Assembly (NCBI RefSeq): GCF_004403465.1
Contig: NZ_SOGQ01000012.1
Span: 1-64,000 of the forward strand
Direction: 5' to 3'
DNA from: Cryobacterium sinapicolor
Lineage (GTDB): Bacteria; Actinomycetota; Actinomycetes; Actinomycetales; Microbacteriaceae
Length of the DNA stretch: 64,000 bases
The notes below the pieces were generated by a model that was not told the origin of the DNA, ran no database searches, and was given only the letters and a program-made list of their open reading frames with translations. The position numbers were made by a program, and so were the translations under genes. Shown piece by piece: positions 1 to 6,961 of the stretch; the stretch's first letter is position 1, and each line of letters starts with the position of its first letter.

Positions 1-104
1 CTCTGCCACCCAAATATCATCGTTCACCCGTCATGATTAACAGGATTCGGGGCAAAAATCCGATCAAAACGCCGATACAGCCAAAAATAAACGCGACTGT
101 AGTA
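1..104. other. Left edge, intergenic; possible truncated minus-strand gene
   Basis: No complete gene is visible. On the minus strand a GTG at 27-25 opens a frame reading MNDDIWVAE that runs off the window edge, so this could be the first codons of the next gene. There is no convincing Shine-Dalgarno sequence in front of it. The rest is AT-richer spacer downstream of the hydrolase gene. Confidence 0.25.
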
Positions 105-860
105 CTAGGCGTCGTACTGTGCGCGCAGGAACGTGACGATCTCGCCGAGTTCGGCCTGCGAGATGGAATGGCCCATACCCTCGTAGATGCGCTCGGTGAG
201 CGTGGAGTGCTCGGGCAGCCAGGCCTGGGTGCGGTCGACGGCATCCTGCGGGATGACCTGGTCGGCCGTGCCGCGGCCCCAGAAGACTGGGAGGCGTCGC
301 TCGAGCAGGCGCTCGTCACCCGGGTGCTCGCTGCGCCCCACAAAGCCGGACAGCTGAACTGCGAACGCGAATCGGTCGGGTGACTGCCGCAGCAACTGGA
401 GCGCCATCGCACCGCCCTGCGAGAATCCGAGCAGCCCGATGGACGAGGGCTGCTCGGGCAGGCCGTCCAGCCAGTCGAGCACTCCGCCGGCGGCCGCATC
501 CAGGGCGTCGGCGCTCGGCGAGCCCGGGTTGACCTTGGCCCCGGCGGCGCCGATCGGGAACCAGGCCCAGCCCGGTCCGGCAGGCAGTGGCGCGCGCAGG
601 GCGGCGATCACCGGATGCAGCGGCAGATGTGGCGCCAGCGAGAAGAGGTCCCCCTCGTGCGAACCGTAGCCGTGCAGGATGAGCAGCAGCGGTCGCCCGG
701 TGCGGTCGGCGGCCGACGCGCTCCACAGCACGGCAGCCGGGTCGATGGGCTCGGCGCGCGGGACGGGGGTTCCGGGGGTGCGGCCGCCGGCCTCGGTGCC
801 GTCGGTGTTGTTGCTCTCGGCGCCATCCTTGCCGGTGGGGGTGCTGTCGTTCTGGCCCAT
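105..860 (-). CDS. Alpha/beta hydrolase, phospholipase/carboxylesterase family
   Basis: Predicted cytoplasmic serine esterase of the small carboxylesterase/lysophospholipase (YpfH/EstB-like) family, 251 aa. Visible features are an oxyanion-type HGYG at 63-66, the nucleophile elbow GFSQGG with Ser147, the acid in GTADQ (Asp200) and the catalytic His231 in MGHS, in the family order. The first 40 residues are Gly/Asp/Thr-rich and probably disordered. The ATG at 860 is preferred over an upstream in-frame ATG at 917 because AAGGACCACC stands just before it. The natural substrate cannot be told from sequence. It is a single gene with a long non-coding region upstream. Confidence 0.85.
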   Translation of the reverse strand: MGQNDSTPTGKDGAESNNTDGTEAGGRTPGTPVPRAEPIDPAAVLWSASAADRTGRPLLLILHGYGSHEGDLFSLAPHLPLHPVIAALRAPLPAGPGWAWFPIGAAGAKVNPGSPSADALDAAAGGVLDWLDGLPEQPSSIGLLGFSQGGAMALQLLRQSPDRFAFAVQLSGFVGRSEHPGDERLLERRLPVFWGRGTADQVIPQDAVDRTQAWLPEHSTLTERIYEGMGHSISQAELGEIVTFLRAQYDA

Positions 861-1000
861 GGTGGTCCTTCTGTTCGAGGTCGACACCGGGAAACGCCGA
901 CGCATCAATCTTTCCACTCCCCGAGGGAGCGTCGGGATCGGTTGACAGGAGGCGGCAGTTGTCGTTAGCCGGCGGTATCCGTCGGCGTCCGTCGCTACCC

Positions 1001-1096
1001 GTGCATAACTCCTGCAATCTGCCGTGGGAGGGCGGAGACCGCCCCGAATTCCGGGGAAGCGGGCCGCCGCTCCGCCGAATTGCAGGAGTTACGCAC
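1001..1096. repeat. Inverted-repeat element, copy A (18-bp arms)
   Basis: The left arm GTGCATAACTCCTGCAAT (1001-1018) and right arm (1079-1096) match in 17 of 18 positions as reverse complements. They enclose about 60 bp that is itself GC-rich and partly self-complementary. There is no open reading frame and no transposase. It resembles a REP/MITE-like hairpin and shares size and arm style with the elements at 1143-1258 and 3083-3179. Confidence 0.65.
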
Positions 1097-1142
1097 ACAG
1101 CCGGCCGTACTCCCGAATGGTTGGCGGCATCCGTCGCAGCCC

Positions 1143-1258
1143 GTGGCCAACTCAGGAGATCCCGGAAACGGAGGCCACGGCCGCGCAGAGTTCCGCGTAG
1201 CGCTGCGGAGTTCTGCGGAGAGTCGGAACCGTCCGCGCGTTTCTCCTGAGTTAGCCCC
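1143..1258. repeat. Inverted-repeat element, copy B (CTCAGGAG-type arms)
   Basis: The left arm GTGGCCAACTCAGGAGATC (1143-1161) is complemented by TTTCTCCTGAGTTAGCC (1240-1256). The interior also pairs with itself imperfectly (around 1186-1220). The same arm sequence recurs in the element at 3083-3179, so these are members of one dispersed family. Non-coding. Confidence 0.6.
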
Positions 1259-1452
1259 CGGCAGCGGTCGCAGGAGTCAGAGTCTCCGCGACGGACGCGA
1301 CGGTGATCGCGGCGACCACCGACTCCTGCGCGGCGACCACCGACGCCTGCGCGGCGACGGATGTCCGCACCAGCTGGTCCACCGGCGAGGGGAGCGGACC
1401 CTATCGCGATCCCCACGGGGTGATGGCCATGGCCGCGCTTCCGTTTCCGTAC

Positions 1453-1596
1453 TGTCGCTGTAAGTGTCGCTGTCGCTGTCGCTGTCGCTGTAGCTGTAGC
1501 TGTAGCTGTAGCTGTAGCTGTAGCTGTAGCTGTAGCTGTAGCTGTAGCTGTAGCTGTAGCCGTCCCCGTCCCCGTCCCCGCCCCCGTCCCCGTGGC
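1453..1596. repeat. Hexanucleotide array: TGTCGC, then 12 x TGTAGC, then CGTCCC
   Basis: About 24 hexamers lie in three homogeneous blocks: TGTCGC units (with one TGTAAG variant), twelve perfect TGTAGC units at 1489-1560, then CGTCCC-type units to about 1596. It ends about 85 bp before the ATG at 1680, in the upstream region of that gene. Perfect repetition suggests copy-number instability. Apparent proteins in any frame are artefacts of the repeat. Confidence 0.95.
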
Positions 1597-1679
1597 CGCA
1601 AGCGCCCCGCCCGCGCCCGCTCTGCCGTCACATCGGCACTCGTGGCGCATCCGGGCGCAGGGTAAGACAGAATAGTTTC

Positions 1680-2267
1680 ATGAGCGTGCGCACCCCTGAC
1701 CCCGATCCGGACTGGACGCCTGGACCCGAGGGCGCAGGGCCGCCCAATATTAACCCGGGCTGGCTGAGCGACATCGAGCTGGCCGAAGTGCGCCGCCGAC
1801 TGCCGATTCTCTACATCGAGGCGGTGCCCGTGCGCGTCGACGGCCTCGGCCAGGTCGTCGAAGTCGGCGTGCTCCTGCGCGCCCGGTCGACCGGCGAGAT
1901 GACCCGGATGCTCGTGTCCGGCCGCGTGCTCTACGGCGAGACCCTGCGCGACGCCCTCTTCCGCCACCTCGAGAAGGACCTCGGCCCGATGGCCTTCCCG
2001 CAGCTGCCGATCAGTCCGGTGCCGTTCACGGTCGCCGAGTACTTCCCGATGCCGGGCATCACCGCGTTCACGGATGACCGCCAGCACGCCGTCTCGATGG
2101 CCTACGTCGTTCCCGTGACCGGCACCTGCGACCCGCGCCAGGACGCCCTCGAACTCACATGGATGACCCCGAAGGAGGCTGCCTCCGACGCGGTGGCAGC
2201 CGAGATGGAGGGCGGGCGCGGAGCGCTGCTTCGGATGGCGCTCGCCTCGGTCGGCCAGCTGCGCTAG
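1680..2267 (+). CDS. Nudix-fold protein with degenerate Nudix box (DUF4916-like)
   Basis: A 195-aa soluble protein that looks like the actinobacterial DUF4916/Nudix group. The first ~25 residues are Pro/Asp-rich and probably disordered. The Nudix-box position is visible at 81-102: Gly81, five residues, Glu87, seven residues, Arg95. The catalytic REUxEE part reads RHLEKD, so two of the three metal-binding glutamates are changed (to His and Lys) and the third is Asp. The protein may therefore bind a nucleotide-like ligand or be catalytically altered. The ATG start lacks a clear Shine-Dalgarno sequence. The hexamer array lies directly upstream. Confidence 0.7.
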   Translation: MSVRTPDPDPDWTPGPEGAGPPNINPGWLSDIELAEVRRRLPILYIEAVPVRVDGLGQVVEVGVLLRARSTGEMTRMLVSGRVLYGETLRDALFRHLEKDLGPMAFPQLPISPVPFTVAEYFPMPGITAFTDDRQHAVSMAYVVPVTGTCDPRQDALELTWMTPKEAASDAVAAEMEGGRGALLRMALASVGQLR

Positions 2268-2407
2268 CCGCGGCGGCGACTCGACGCGCGCTAACGAGCC
2301 GGCGCGCGACCGGCAGCGCACGCGCTGGCCGCTGGCCGCTGGCCGCGGCAGCCGGCCTCACGCACGCGGGAGCGTTGCCGCCGCGGGAGCCGGGCCGCCG
2401 GCTGCTG
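2268..2407. other. Convergent spacer, GC-rich
   Basis: 140 bp between the converging Nudix-fold and GNAT genes. It contains a short direct repeat of TGGCCGC around 2329-2346 and several GCCGG-rich stretches that could fold as a shared terminator. No U-tract hairpin is obvious and no gene is seen. Confidence 0.5.
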
Positions 2408-2941
2408 CTAGTCGTTCGTGACGAGTGACAGCCGGCGCGCCAGCGAGCGTGGCCGCACCAGTCGCACCTCGTGGAGTTGTTCGCCGAGCACTTCCTGATC
2501 CTGCTCGTGTCCGTCGGGGGCGTAGCCGTTGCGCTTGTAGAACGAGTGCGCGCGGGGGTTGACTTCGGCGACCCACAGGGAGGACGGGCCGTCGTCGACA
2601 ACCGCATCGAAGAGCTGCTGGCCGATGCCGGTGCCGTGGTAGGCGTCGAGCAGGTAGATGAAGTAGAGCTCCATCGGCGCCGGCTTGTCGTCGTCGCGGG
2701 ACGGCCCGCTGCCGGCGAATCCGACGATCTCGCCGTCGACGAGGGCCGCTACCTGGCGGTGGTTCGGTCCCTGCGCGCTGAACCGGCGCCACATGGCGGC
2801 TAGGCGGGCGGGCTGCAGCTGTTCGAGGGCGGCCTCGCTGAGCAACTGGTCGTAGGTTTCGTGCCAGCAGGTGGCATGCACGCGGCCGAGGCTGTCGGCA
2901 TCCGATTCTGTGACAGGACGAAGGACTGCTGTGGTGACCAT
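2408..2941 (-). CDS. GNAT family N-acetyltransferase
   Basis: A 177-aa acetyl-CoA-dependent N-acyltransferase. The N-terminal RPVTESDADSL and the following helices fit the GNAT alpha1/alpha2 region. The pyrophosphate-binding motif A is YHGTGIGQQL at about 101-110, and the C-terminal NPRAHSFYKRNGY (128-140) is motif B. The acceptor (amine, aminoglycoside, protein) cannot be deduced. The ATG at 2941 has no Shine-Dalgarno sequence but follows a TAGTCT hexamer by exactly six bases, which fits a leaderless mRNA. The basic Arg/Leu-rich tail after residue 160 is lineage-specific. Confidence 0.85.
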   Translation of the reverse strand: MVTTAVLRPVTESDADSLGRVHATCWHETYDQLLSEAALEQLQPARLAAMWRRFSAQGPNHRQVAALVDGEIVGFAGSGPSRDDDKPAPMELYFIYLLDAYHGTGIGQQLFDAVVDDGPSSLWVAEVNPRAHSFYKRNGYAPDGHEQDQEVLGEQLHEVRLVRPRSLARRLSLVTND

Positions 2942-2947
2942 GACCCG

Positions 2948-2953
2948 AGACTA
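2948..2953 (-). promoter_or_regulatory. Putative leaderless -10 element (TAGTCT) of the GNAT gene
   Basis: TAGTCT on the minus strand ends six bases before the ATG, so transcription would start at or next to the start codon. This is the TANNNT pattern known for leaderless actinobacterial transcripts. No clear -35 is present. Confidence 0.45.
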
Positions 2954-3082
2954 GCTCAGCCGCGCGGCTCCGAATGACGCTGCGCCGCCCCGACCGTGGC
3001 CGCCCCGCCGAGGGATGCCGGGCGACCCACGACTTCAGCTCTGCACGCCTGCTGCCGACTTCGCCGTTGAGCCGGGGAACAA

Positions 3083-3179
3083 GTGGCTAATTCCTGAGAT
3101 CCGGTGTCGGCACGGTGGGTCTTCGCGTGATAGCGGGGCGGAGCATCCGTCACCGCCACGTTTCTCCTGAGTTGGCCAC
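3083..3179. repeat. Inverted-repeat element, copy C
   Basis: GTGGCTAATTCCTGAGATC at 3083-3101 faces TTTCTCCTGAGTTGGCCAC at 3161-3179. The outer GTGGC/GCCAC and the TCTC..GA core pair. The right arm is almost identical to the right arm of the element at 1143-1258. It is non-coding and about 97 bp, the same size as the other two copies. Confidence 0.6.
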
Positions 3180-3236
3180 AAGGGGCCCTGCCCGCACGGG
3201 GGCGCCGGGCGCGTGTCGGTACTGCCCCGGCAACGC

Positions 3237-3270
3237 AAAACGGGCCGGCCTCCCCAGAGACCGACCCGTT
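3237..3270 (-). terminator. Rho-independent terminator of the DEAD-box helicase gene
   Basis: Read on the minus strand, AACGGGTCGG pairs with CCGGCCCGTT (one G-U) around a 12-13 nt loop and is followed by TTTT. It lies about 35 bp after the helicase stop codon and points the same way. Confidence 0.75.
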
Positions 3271-3306
3271 CCACAGTGGAACAAACTCGCGGATGCCGCC
3301 TGGTGA

Positions 3307-4860
3307 CTAGCCCTGCGCGCGGCGCGGAGCCGAGCGACGGGCGCCGCCGGAGGCACCGGCACCGCGCACGAGGCCGCCGACCTGGAGGCCGCCGGAGCGT
3401 CCACCCTGGGCCGGACGGCCCTGACCGTTGCCCGAACCCTGGCTGCGACCGGATGCCGCTGGCCGTCCCGAACGTTCCGGGCGCGCTCCACCGGTGGGTG
3501 CCACGGCATCGCTGCCGCGGTGTCCGCGGTTGCCGCGGGTCGCGCCGGCCCGGGCACCGCCGTCGCGGGGGCCGGAGTCGCGCTCGTCGCGGTTGACGCG
3601 CTTGCGCTGGGCGTTGGCGCCCTGCGAGCGGCCGCCCTGGGACTGGCCGTGCGGCTGCTCCACACGGGGGAGCGGCTTGACGTAGGCGGCGACGTCGCCG
3701 ACAAGGGCGTCCACGGCGGGGGAGGCCGCGGTCACCCGCTGCGGGGTCACCTTGATCGCGGCCTTGCGCAGCAGCGCGTCGGTGTCGCGGCGCTGCTCGG
3801 GGAGAACCAGCGTCACGACGTCACCGGCGCTGCCGGCACGGGCGGTGCGGCCCGAGCGATGCAGGTACGCCTTGTGCTCGGCCGGCGGGTCGACGTGGAT
3901 GACGAGTTCGATGTCGTCGACGTGCACGCCGCGAGCCGCGACATCCGTGGCCACGAGCACCTTGACGTCGCCGGCGCTGAACGCGGCGAGGTTGCGGTCA
4001 CGGGCGACCTGAGAGAGGTTGCCGTGCAGGTCGACGGAGGGAATCCCGGCGTCGGTGAGCGACTTGGCGAGCTTTTTGGCCTGGTGCTTGGTGCGCATGA
4101 AGAGGATGCGGCGGCCGGAACCGCTCGCGAGCTTCTCGACGAGCGCCTTCTTCGATTCGACGCCGTCGATCTCGAACACGTGGTGGGTCATCGCGGAAAC
4201 GTGGCTGTTGGCCTCGTCGACCGAATGCATCACCTCGTTGTGCAGGAAGCGGCGAACGATCTTGTCCACGCCGTTGTCGAGCGTGGCCGAGAACAGCAGG
4301 CGCTGGCCGCTGCTGGGCGTCTTGTCCATGATGCGAGTGACGACGGGCAGGAAGCCCAGGTCGGCCATGTGGTCGGCCTCGTCGAGCACGGTGATCTCGA
4401 CGGCGTCCAGGCTGATGAAGCCCTGCTTCATCAGGTCCTCGAGACGGCCGGGGCAGGCCACGACGATGTCGACGCCGGCCTTGAGTGCGGAGACCTGACG
4501 GCCCTGGGAGACGCCACCGAAGATCGTGGTGGTGTTGAGACCGTAGGCCTCGGCCAGTGGGGTGAGCGCGTTGGTGATCTGCGTGGCCAGCTCGCGGGTC
4601 GGGGCGAGGATCAGGCCGAGCGGGCGGCCCGGACGACGTCGGCCGCCGGCGAGCTTGCCGCCGAGGCGCGACACCATGGGCAGGGCGAACGCGAGGGTCT
4701 TGCCGGAGCCGGTTTTGCCGCGGCCGAGCACGTCGCGGCCGTTCAGGGTGTCGGGCAGCGTGTCCACCTGGATCGGGAACGGGCTGTCGATGCCCTGCTC
4801 CGTCAGGATGGCGACGAGAGGGGCTGGCACGCCAAGCGCGCTGAAGGAAGTTTCTGACAA
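3307..4860 (-). CDS. DEAD-box ATP-dependent RNA helicase with RGG-like tail
   Basis: A 517-aa RNA helicase of the RhlE/CsdA-like class, which unwinds RNA in ribosome assembly or mRNA decay and is often cold-induced. Visible motifs: Q-motif FSALG...FPIQ (6-31), Walker A GKTGSGKT (48-55), APTRELA (86-92), DEAD (160-163), SAT (191-193) and HRSGRTARAG in the second RecA domain. Residues after ~400 form a Gly/Arg/Gln-rich basic tail typical of RNA-binding extensions. The start is TTG at 4860, with AAAGG upstream. It is monocistronic with its own terminator. The spacer in front (to the next gene's end) is about 230 bp, enough for a regulated 5' leader. Confidence 0.95.
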   Translation of the reverse strand: MSETSFSALGVPAPLVAILTEQGIDSPFPIQVDTLPDTLNGRDVLGRGKTGSGKTLAFALPMVSRLGGKLAGGRRRPGRPLGLILAPTRELATQITNALTPLAEAYGLNTTTIFGGVSQGRQVSALKAGVDIVVACPGRLEDLMKQGFISLDAVEITVLDEADHMADLGFLPVVTRIMDKTPSSGQRLLFSATLDNGVDKIVRRFLHNEVMHSVDEANSHVSAMTHHVFEIDGVESKKALVEKLASGSGRRILFMRTKHQAKKLAKSLTDAGIPSVDLHGNLSQVARDRNLAAFSAGDVKVLVATDVAARGVHVDDIELVIHVDPPAEHKAYLHRSGRTARAGSAGDVVTLVLPEQRRDTDALLRKAAIKVTPQRVTAASPAVDALVGDVAAYVKPLPRVEQPHGQSQGGRSQGANAQRKRVNRDERDSGPRDGGARAGATRGNRGHRGSDAVAPTGGARPERSGRPAASGRSQGSGNGQGRPAQGGRSGGLQVGGLVRGAGASGGARRSAPRRAQG

Positions 4861-5094
4861 GGTGGTGCCTTTCGGGCATCAGATTCCCCAGGCATCCGTT
4901 CCGCACGGGCGGTAACTCGGAGCCTTGAGAGGATTCACATGGCGAAGGTGCCAATGGGCACATCCGTTCGCCGTAAGAAGGTTTGATTCGAAAAATCGGG
5001 CCGGCCCGGGTGGGCTGCCGCAATAAGAAGAGGGCGTTCTACGACGCAGCAAGCGCAACTACGCACTCGCAAGCTTCCATCTTAGCGGATGCTG
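4861..5094. other. Upstream region/leader of the DEAD-box helicase gene
   Basis: 234 bp between the DUF1684 gene end and the helicase start, both leftward. On the minus strand it must hold the helicase promoter and 5' leader. A small hairpin (GTGCC-CATT-GGCAC, around 4948-4963) is visible within it. On the plus strand it contains a 15-codon ORF (see 4939-4986). No strong -35/-10 pair was identified. Confidence 0.5.
4939..4986 (+). CDS. Possible 15-aa basic peptide, uncertain
   Basis: ATG at 4939 is preceded by GAGAGGATTCAC, a fair Shine-Dalgarno arrangement, and encodes MAKVPMGTSVRRKKV followed by TGA. The peptide is strongly basic at its C-terminus, like small ribosome-associated peptides, but no family is recognised. 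It lies antisense to the likely 5' leader of the helicase gene. It may be chance. Confidence 0.2.
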   Translation: MAKVPMGTSVRRKKV

Positions 5095-5787
5095 TCAAGC
5101 CTCCGGGTCGAAGGCCCGTCCGGCGGGTGCCGTGGGGTGACGCTCCTCACCCGGTGCCAGTTCGCCGACGGGCACCTCCGCGGCCACGGTATTGCCGGCC
5201 TGGGGGAGCGGGCAGGCCCACATCGGGTCGTAGGCGCAGGACGGGTTGTAGGCGAAGTTGAAGTCGAGGATGATGCTGTCGTCGTCGGCCCCCGAGCCCA
5301 GGTCGGCGCCCTTGACCGTGTCGAGCAGGTAGCGGCCGCCGCCGTAGGTTCCGCCGGGCTTGCCCGCCAGACCGTCGCGCAGGGGTAGGAACAAGCCGCC
5401 GCCGTAGCTGGAGAGCCGCCAGAGGTCGATCGGTCCGAGGTACGGCAAGCGCACGGTCCCGACGAGGTCGAACGGCACCTTCCCATCGGATCCGGCGCCG
5501 GTTCCGGTGTCGACCGTGATGCGCACCGGATGCTCCGCACGGTGCACCTCGGCCTCGAACCGCCAGTCGGGGTCGTAGGCGGCGACCGGCAGCCCGGTGA
5601 AGCCGGCCCGGTCGTCGGGCATCAACGGTGAGGCGGAGTGCCCGCCGAACAGATCGTCCCGGCCGCTCCGCCACAACTCGTGGCCGGCGGCCGGGTCCTG
5701 CGCGCTGAGCTGGCGCACGCCGGCGTACAGCCCGAACACGCGCCGACGCCAGTCGGCCACCTGCAGGGCGCCGAGGGTGGTGGTCAC
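5095..5787 (-). CDS. DUF1684 domain protein
   Basis: A 230-aa soluble protein of the DUF1684 family, widespread in actinobacteria and of unknown activity. Family landmarks are the N-terminal WRRRVFGLYAGVR, the central YDPDWRFEAEV, and the C-terminal block where 'LDFNFAYNPSCAYDPMWACPLP' is the conserved signature (only part quoted elsewhere). The start is taken as GTG at 5787, because it overlaps the stop of the upstream SRPBCC-like gene by four bases (GTGA), which implies translational coupling. An upstream in-frame start would bring in an Arg-rich stretch that is an out-of-frame reading of that gene. Confidence 0.8.
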   Translation of the reverse strand: MTTTLGALQVADWRRRVFGLYAGVRQLSAQDPAAGHELWRSGRDDLFGGHSASPLMPDDRAGFTGLPVAAYDPDWRFEAEVHRAEHPVRITVDTGTGAGSDGKVPFDLVGTVRLPYLGPIDLWRLSSYGGGLFLPLRDGLAGKPGGTYGGGRYLLDTVKGADLGSGADDDSIILDFNFAYNPSCAYDPMWACPLPQAGNTVAAEVPVGELAPGEERHPTAPAGRAFDPEA

Positions 5788-6329
5788 GACGTCACGCCGG
5801 ATTCGCGGGGCTCGGCGGCGCCTGGCCGGACCGGCTCGTCGACGCCGAGGTCGAGGCTCCAGTTCGGTGCGAGGCGCTTGAGCTGGTGCAGCCGCCACTG
5901 CCAGATCGACCAGAACACCGGCCAGCTGGCCAGGGTGAGCGCACCGGTGCGAAAGATCAGCTGGTCGCGGAAGAGCGTCTTCCCGGTGCCGGCCGGGTCG
6001 GGAGCCACGGCCATCCGGTGGTCCCAGAGCGTGACCGAGGCGAGCGGCCCTGACACGCCGCGGCCGGTGTCGCGCAGGATGCGCACCCCGTCCTTCCGGG
6101 TGGTCGCCATGGTGAGTCGAATGACCTGGTCGCCCATCGGCACCAGGCCGAGCGCGGTCAGGCTGACCGGATGCTCACCCGGCTCCCAGATGGTGGGGAA
6201 GCCATCCATCTCGAGCGATTCGACGCTCATCACGGGTGAGCTCACCTCGCGGAACACGGCGGGACTCCGCAGAGCTCGCCAGGCGGCATCGGGGGAGCAG
6301 TCGAGGATCTCTTTCAGAAGAACACGCAT
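5784..6329 (-). CDS. SRPBCC-like (START/Bet v1-type) hypothetical protein
   Basis: A 181-aa soluble protein. The opening MRVLLKEILDCSPDAAWRAL and the alternating beta-strand pattern fit a SRPBCC-type ligand-binding fold (polyketide cyclase/START), but no specific ligand is indicated. The stop overlaps the start of the DUF1684 gene (GTGA), so the two form a two-gene unit. The start codon follows CAGACT by six bases, and TTGTAC lies 17 bp further upstream, giving a near-canonical leaderless promoter. It is transcribed divergently from the EVE gene with only 43 bp between start codons. Confidence 0.65.
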   Translation of the reverse strand: MRVLLKEILDCSPDAAWRALRSPAVFREVSSPVMSVESLEMDGFPTIWEPGEHPVSLTALGLVPMGDQVIRLTMATTRKDGVRILRDTGRGVSGPLASVTLWDHRMAVAPDPAGTGKTLFRDQLIFRTGALTLASWPVFWSIWQWRLHQLKRLAPNWSLDLGVDEPVRPGAAEPRESGVTS

Positions 6330-6335
6330 GACCCC

Positions 6336-6364
6336 AGTCTGTGGTGCCGGGGCATGCAGTACAA
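6336..6364 (-). promoter_or_regulatory. Promoter of the SRPBCC/DUF1684 unit, overlapping that of the EVE gene
   Basis: On the minus strand: TTGTAC (6364-6359), 17 bp, CAGACT (6341-6336), then six bases to the ATG. The -35 hexamer occupies the same bases as the likely -10 region (TACAAC/ACAACT, 6360-6366) of the divergent EVE gene, so the two promoters probably compete for polymerase. Confidence 0.55.
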
Positions 6365-6372
6365 CTAAGAGC

Positions 6373-6801
6373 GTGGCAATTCGATATTGGCTGGGCGTTG
6401 CCTCGCGCGAACACGTGCTGCGTGCCGTGGCGGTGGGGCTCGTTCAGGCCAGCCACGGGGCCCGGGCGGCGCTCGAGCAGATGGGCGAGTCCGACGGGGT
6501 GGTCTACTACTCCCCGAAGACGCACATCGACGGCGAGTCCCTGCGCGAGTTCACCGCGATCGGGCGCATCGCCCCCGGAATCGTGCACCAGGGGGAATCC
6601 GCCGCCCCGAGTTCGTACCGGCCGTGGCGACGCCACATCGACTACGAGACGGATGTCGTGGCCGCCTCGATCCGCCCACTCCTGTCGGTTCTCGAGTTCA
6701 CCCGCAGCAACCCCGACTGGGGGTACCAGCTGCGGCGGGGGCTGCTCGAGATCTCCCGGCACGACTTCGAGGTGATCCGGCGCCAGATGCGCCGGGAGTA
6801 G
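6373..6801 (+). CDS. EVE domain protein
   Basis: A 142-aa single-domain EVE protein. Family features are RYWLGVASREHVLRAVAVG near the N-terminus and the strand-rich GVVYYSPKTHI around residues 50-60. EVE folds belong to the PUA superfamily and bind modified bases or nucleotides; a specific ligand is not shown here. The GTG at 6373 is chosen because the EVE fold begins right there, and the upstream open frame overlaps the divergent gene. It probably has a leaderless or near-leaderless transcript. Confidence 0.8.
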   Translation: MAIRYWLGVASREHVLRAVAVGLVQASHGARAALEQMGESDGVVYYSPKTHIDGESLREFTAIGRIAPGIVHQGESAAPSSYRPWRRHIDYETDVVAASIRPLLSVLEFTRSNPDWGYQLRRGLLEISRHDFEVIRRQMRRE

Positions 6802-6949
6802 CGCCTGACTCGGCCTGGTCGAGGTCCGCCTTCGGCGAGAGTCGTCGAAGCCGCCGAGGTGACCTGTCCCTGCTGCGATTATGGGCGGGATCGGCGATTT
6901 TCGAGAAGGTGCTGCCGCGTTCGGCGCCGGGTGGTGCGCATCCGTTCGG

Positions 6950-6955
6950 TACACT
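6950..6955 (+). promoter_or_regulatory. Putative leaderless -10 element (TACACT)
   Basis: TACACT ends six bases before the ATG at 6962, matching the TANNNT leaderless pattern seen at other genes in this window. No -35 is evident. Confidence 0.5.
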
Positions 6956-6961
6956 GAAGGC

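Larger units (their letters stand above)
861..1679. other. 819-bp non-coding region with two inverted-repeat elements and a hexamer array
   Basis: No credible gene is present. Open frames here encode only simple repeats (Cys-Arg/Cys-Ser or Leu-Gln), created by a hexanucleotide array, and have no ribosome-binding sites. The region holds two long-arm inverted repeats (about 1001-1096 and 1143-1258) and the array at 1453-1596, each listed separately. It separates the leftward hydrolase gene from the rightward Nudix-fold gene, so both promoters must lie here. Confidence 0.7.
2942..3306. other. Non-coding spacer with inverted repeat and terminator
   Basis: 365 bp between the leftward GNAT gene and the 3' end of the leftward helicase gene. 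It contains the third copy of the long-arm inverted repeat (3083-3179) and the helicase terminator (3237-3270). No further gene is seen. Confidence 0.7.

Noticed and set aside
1303-2321. Frames encoding Cys-Arg/Cys-Ser and Leu-Gln repeats
   Set aside because: They are translations of the hexamer array with no start signals; treated as a repeat.
5638-6372. Long N-terminal extension of the EVE protein
   Set aside because: The upstream part overlaps the SRPBCC/DUF1684 genes on the opposite strand and has no homology-like character; GTG 6373 fits the domain start.
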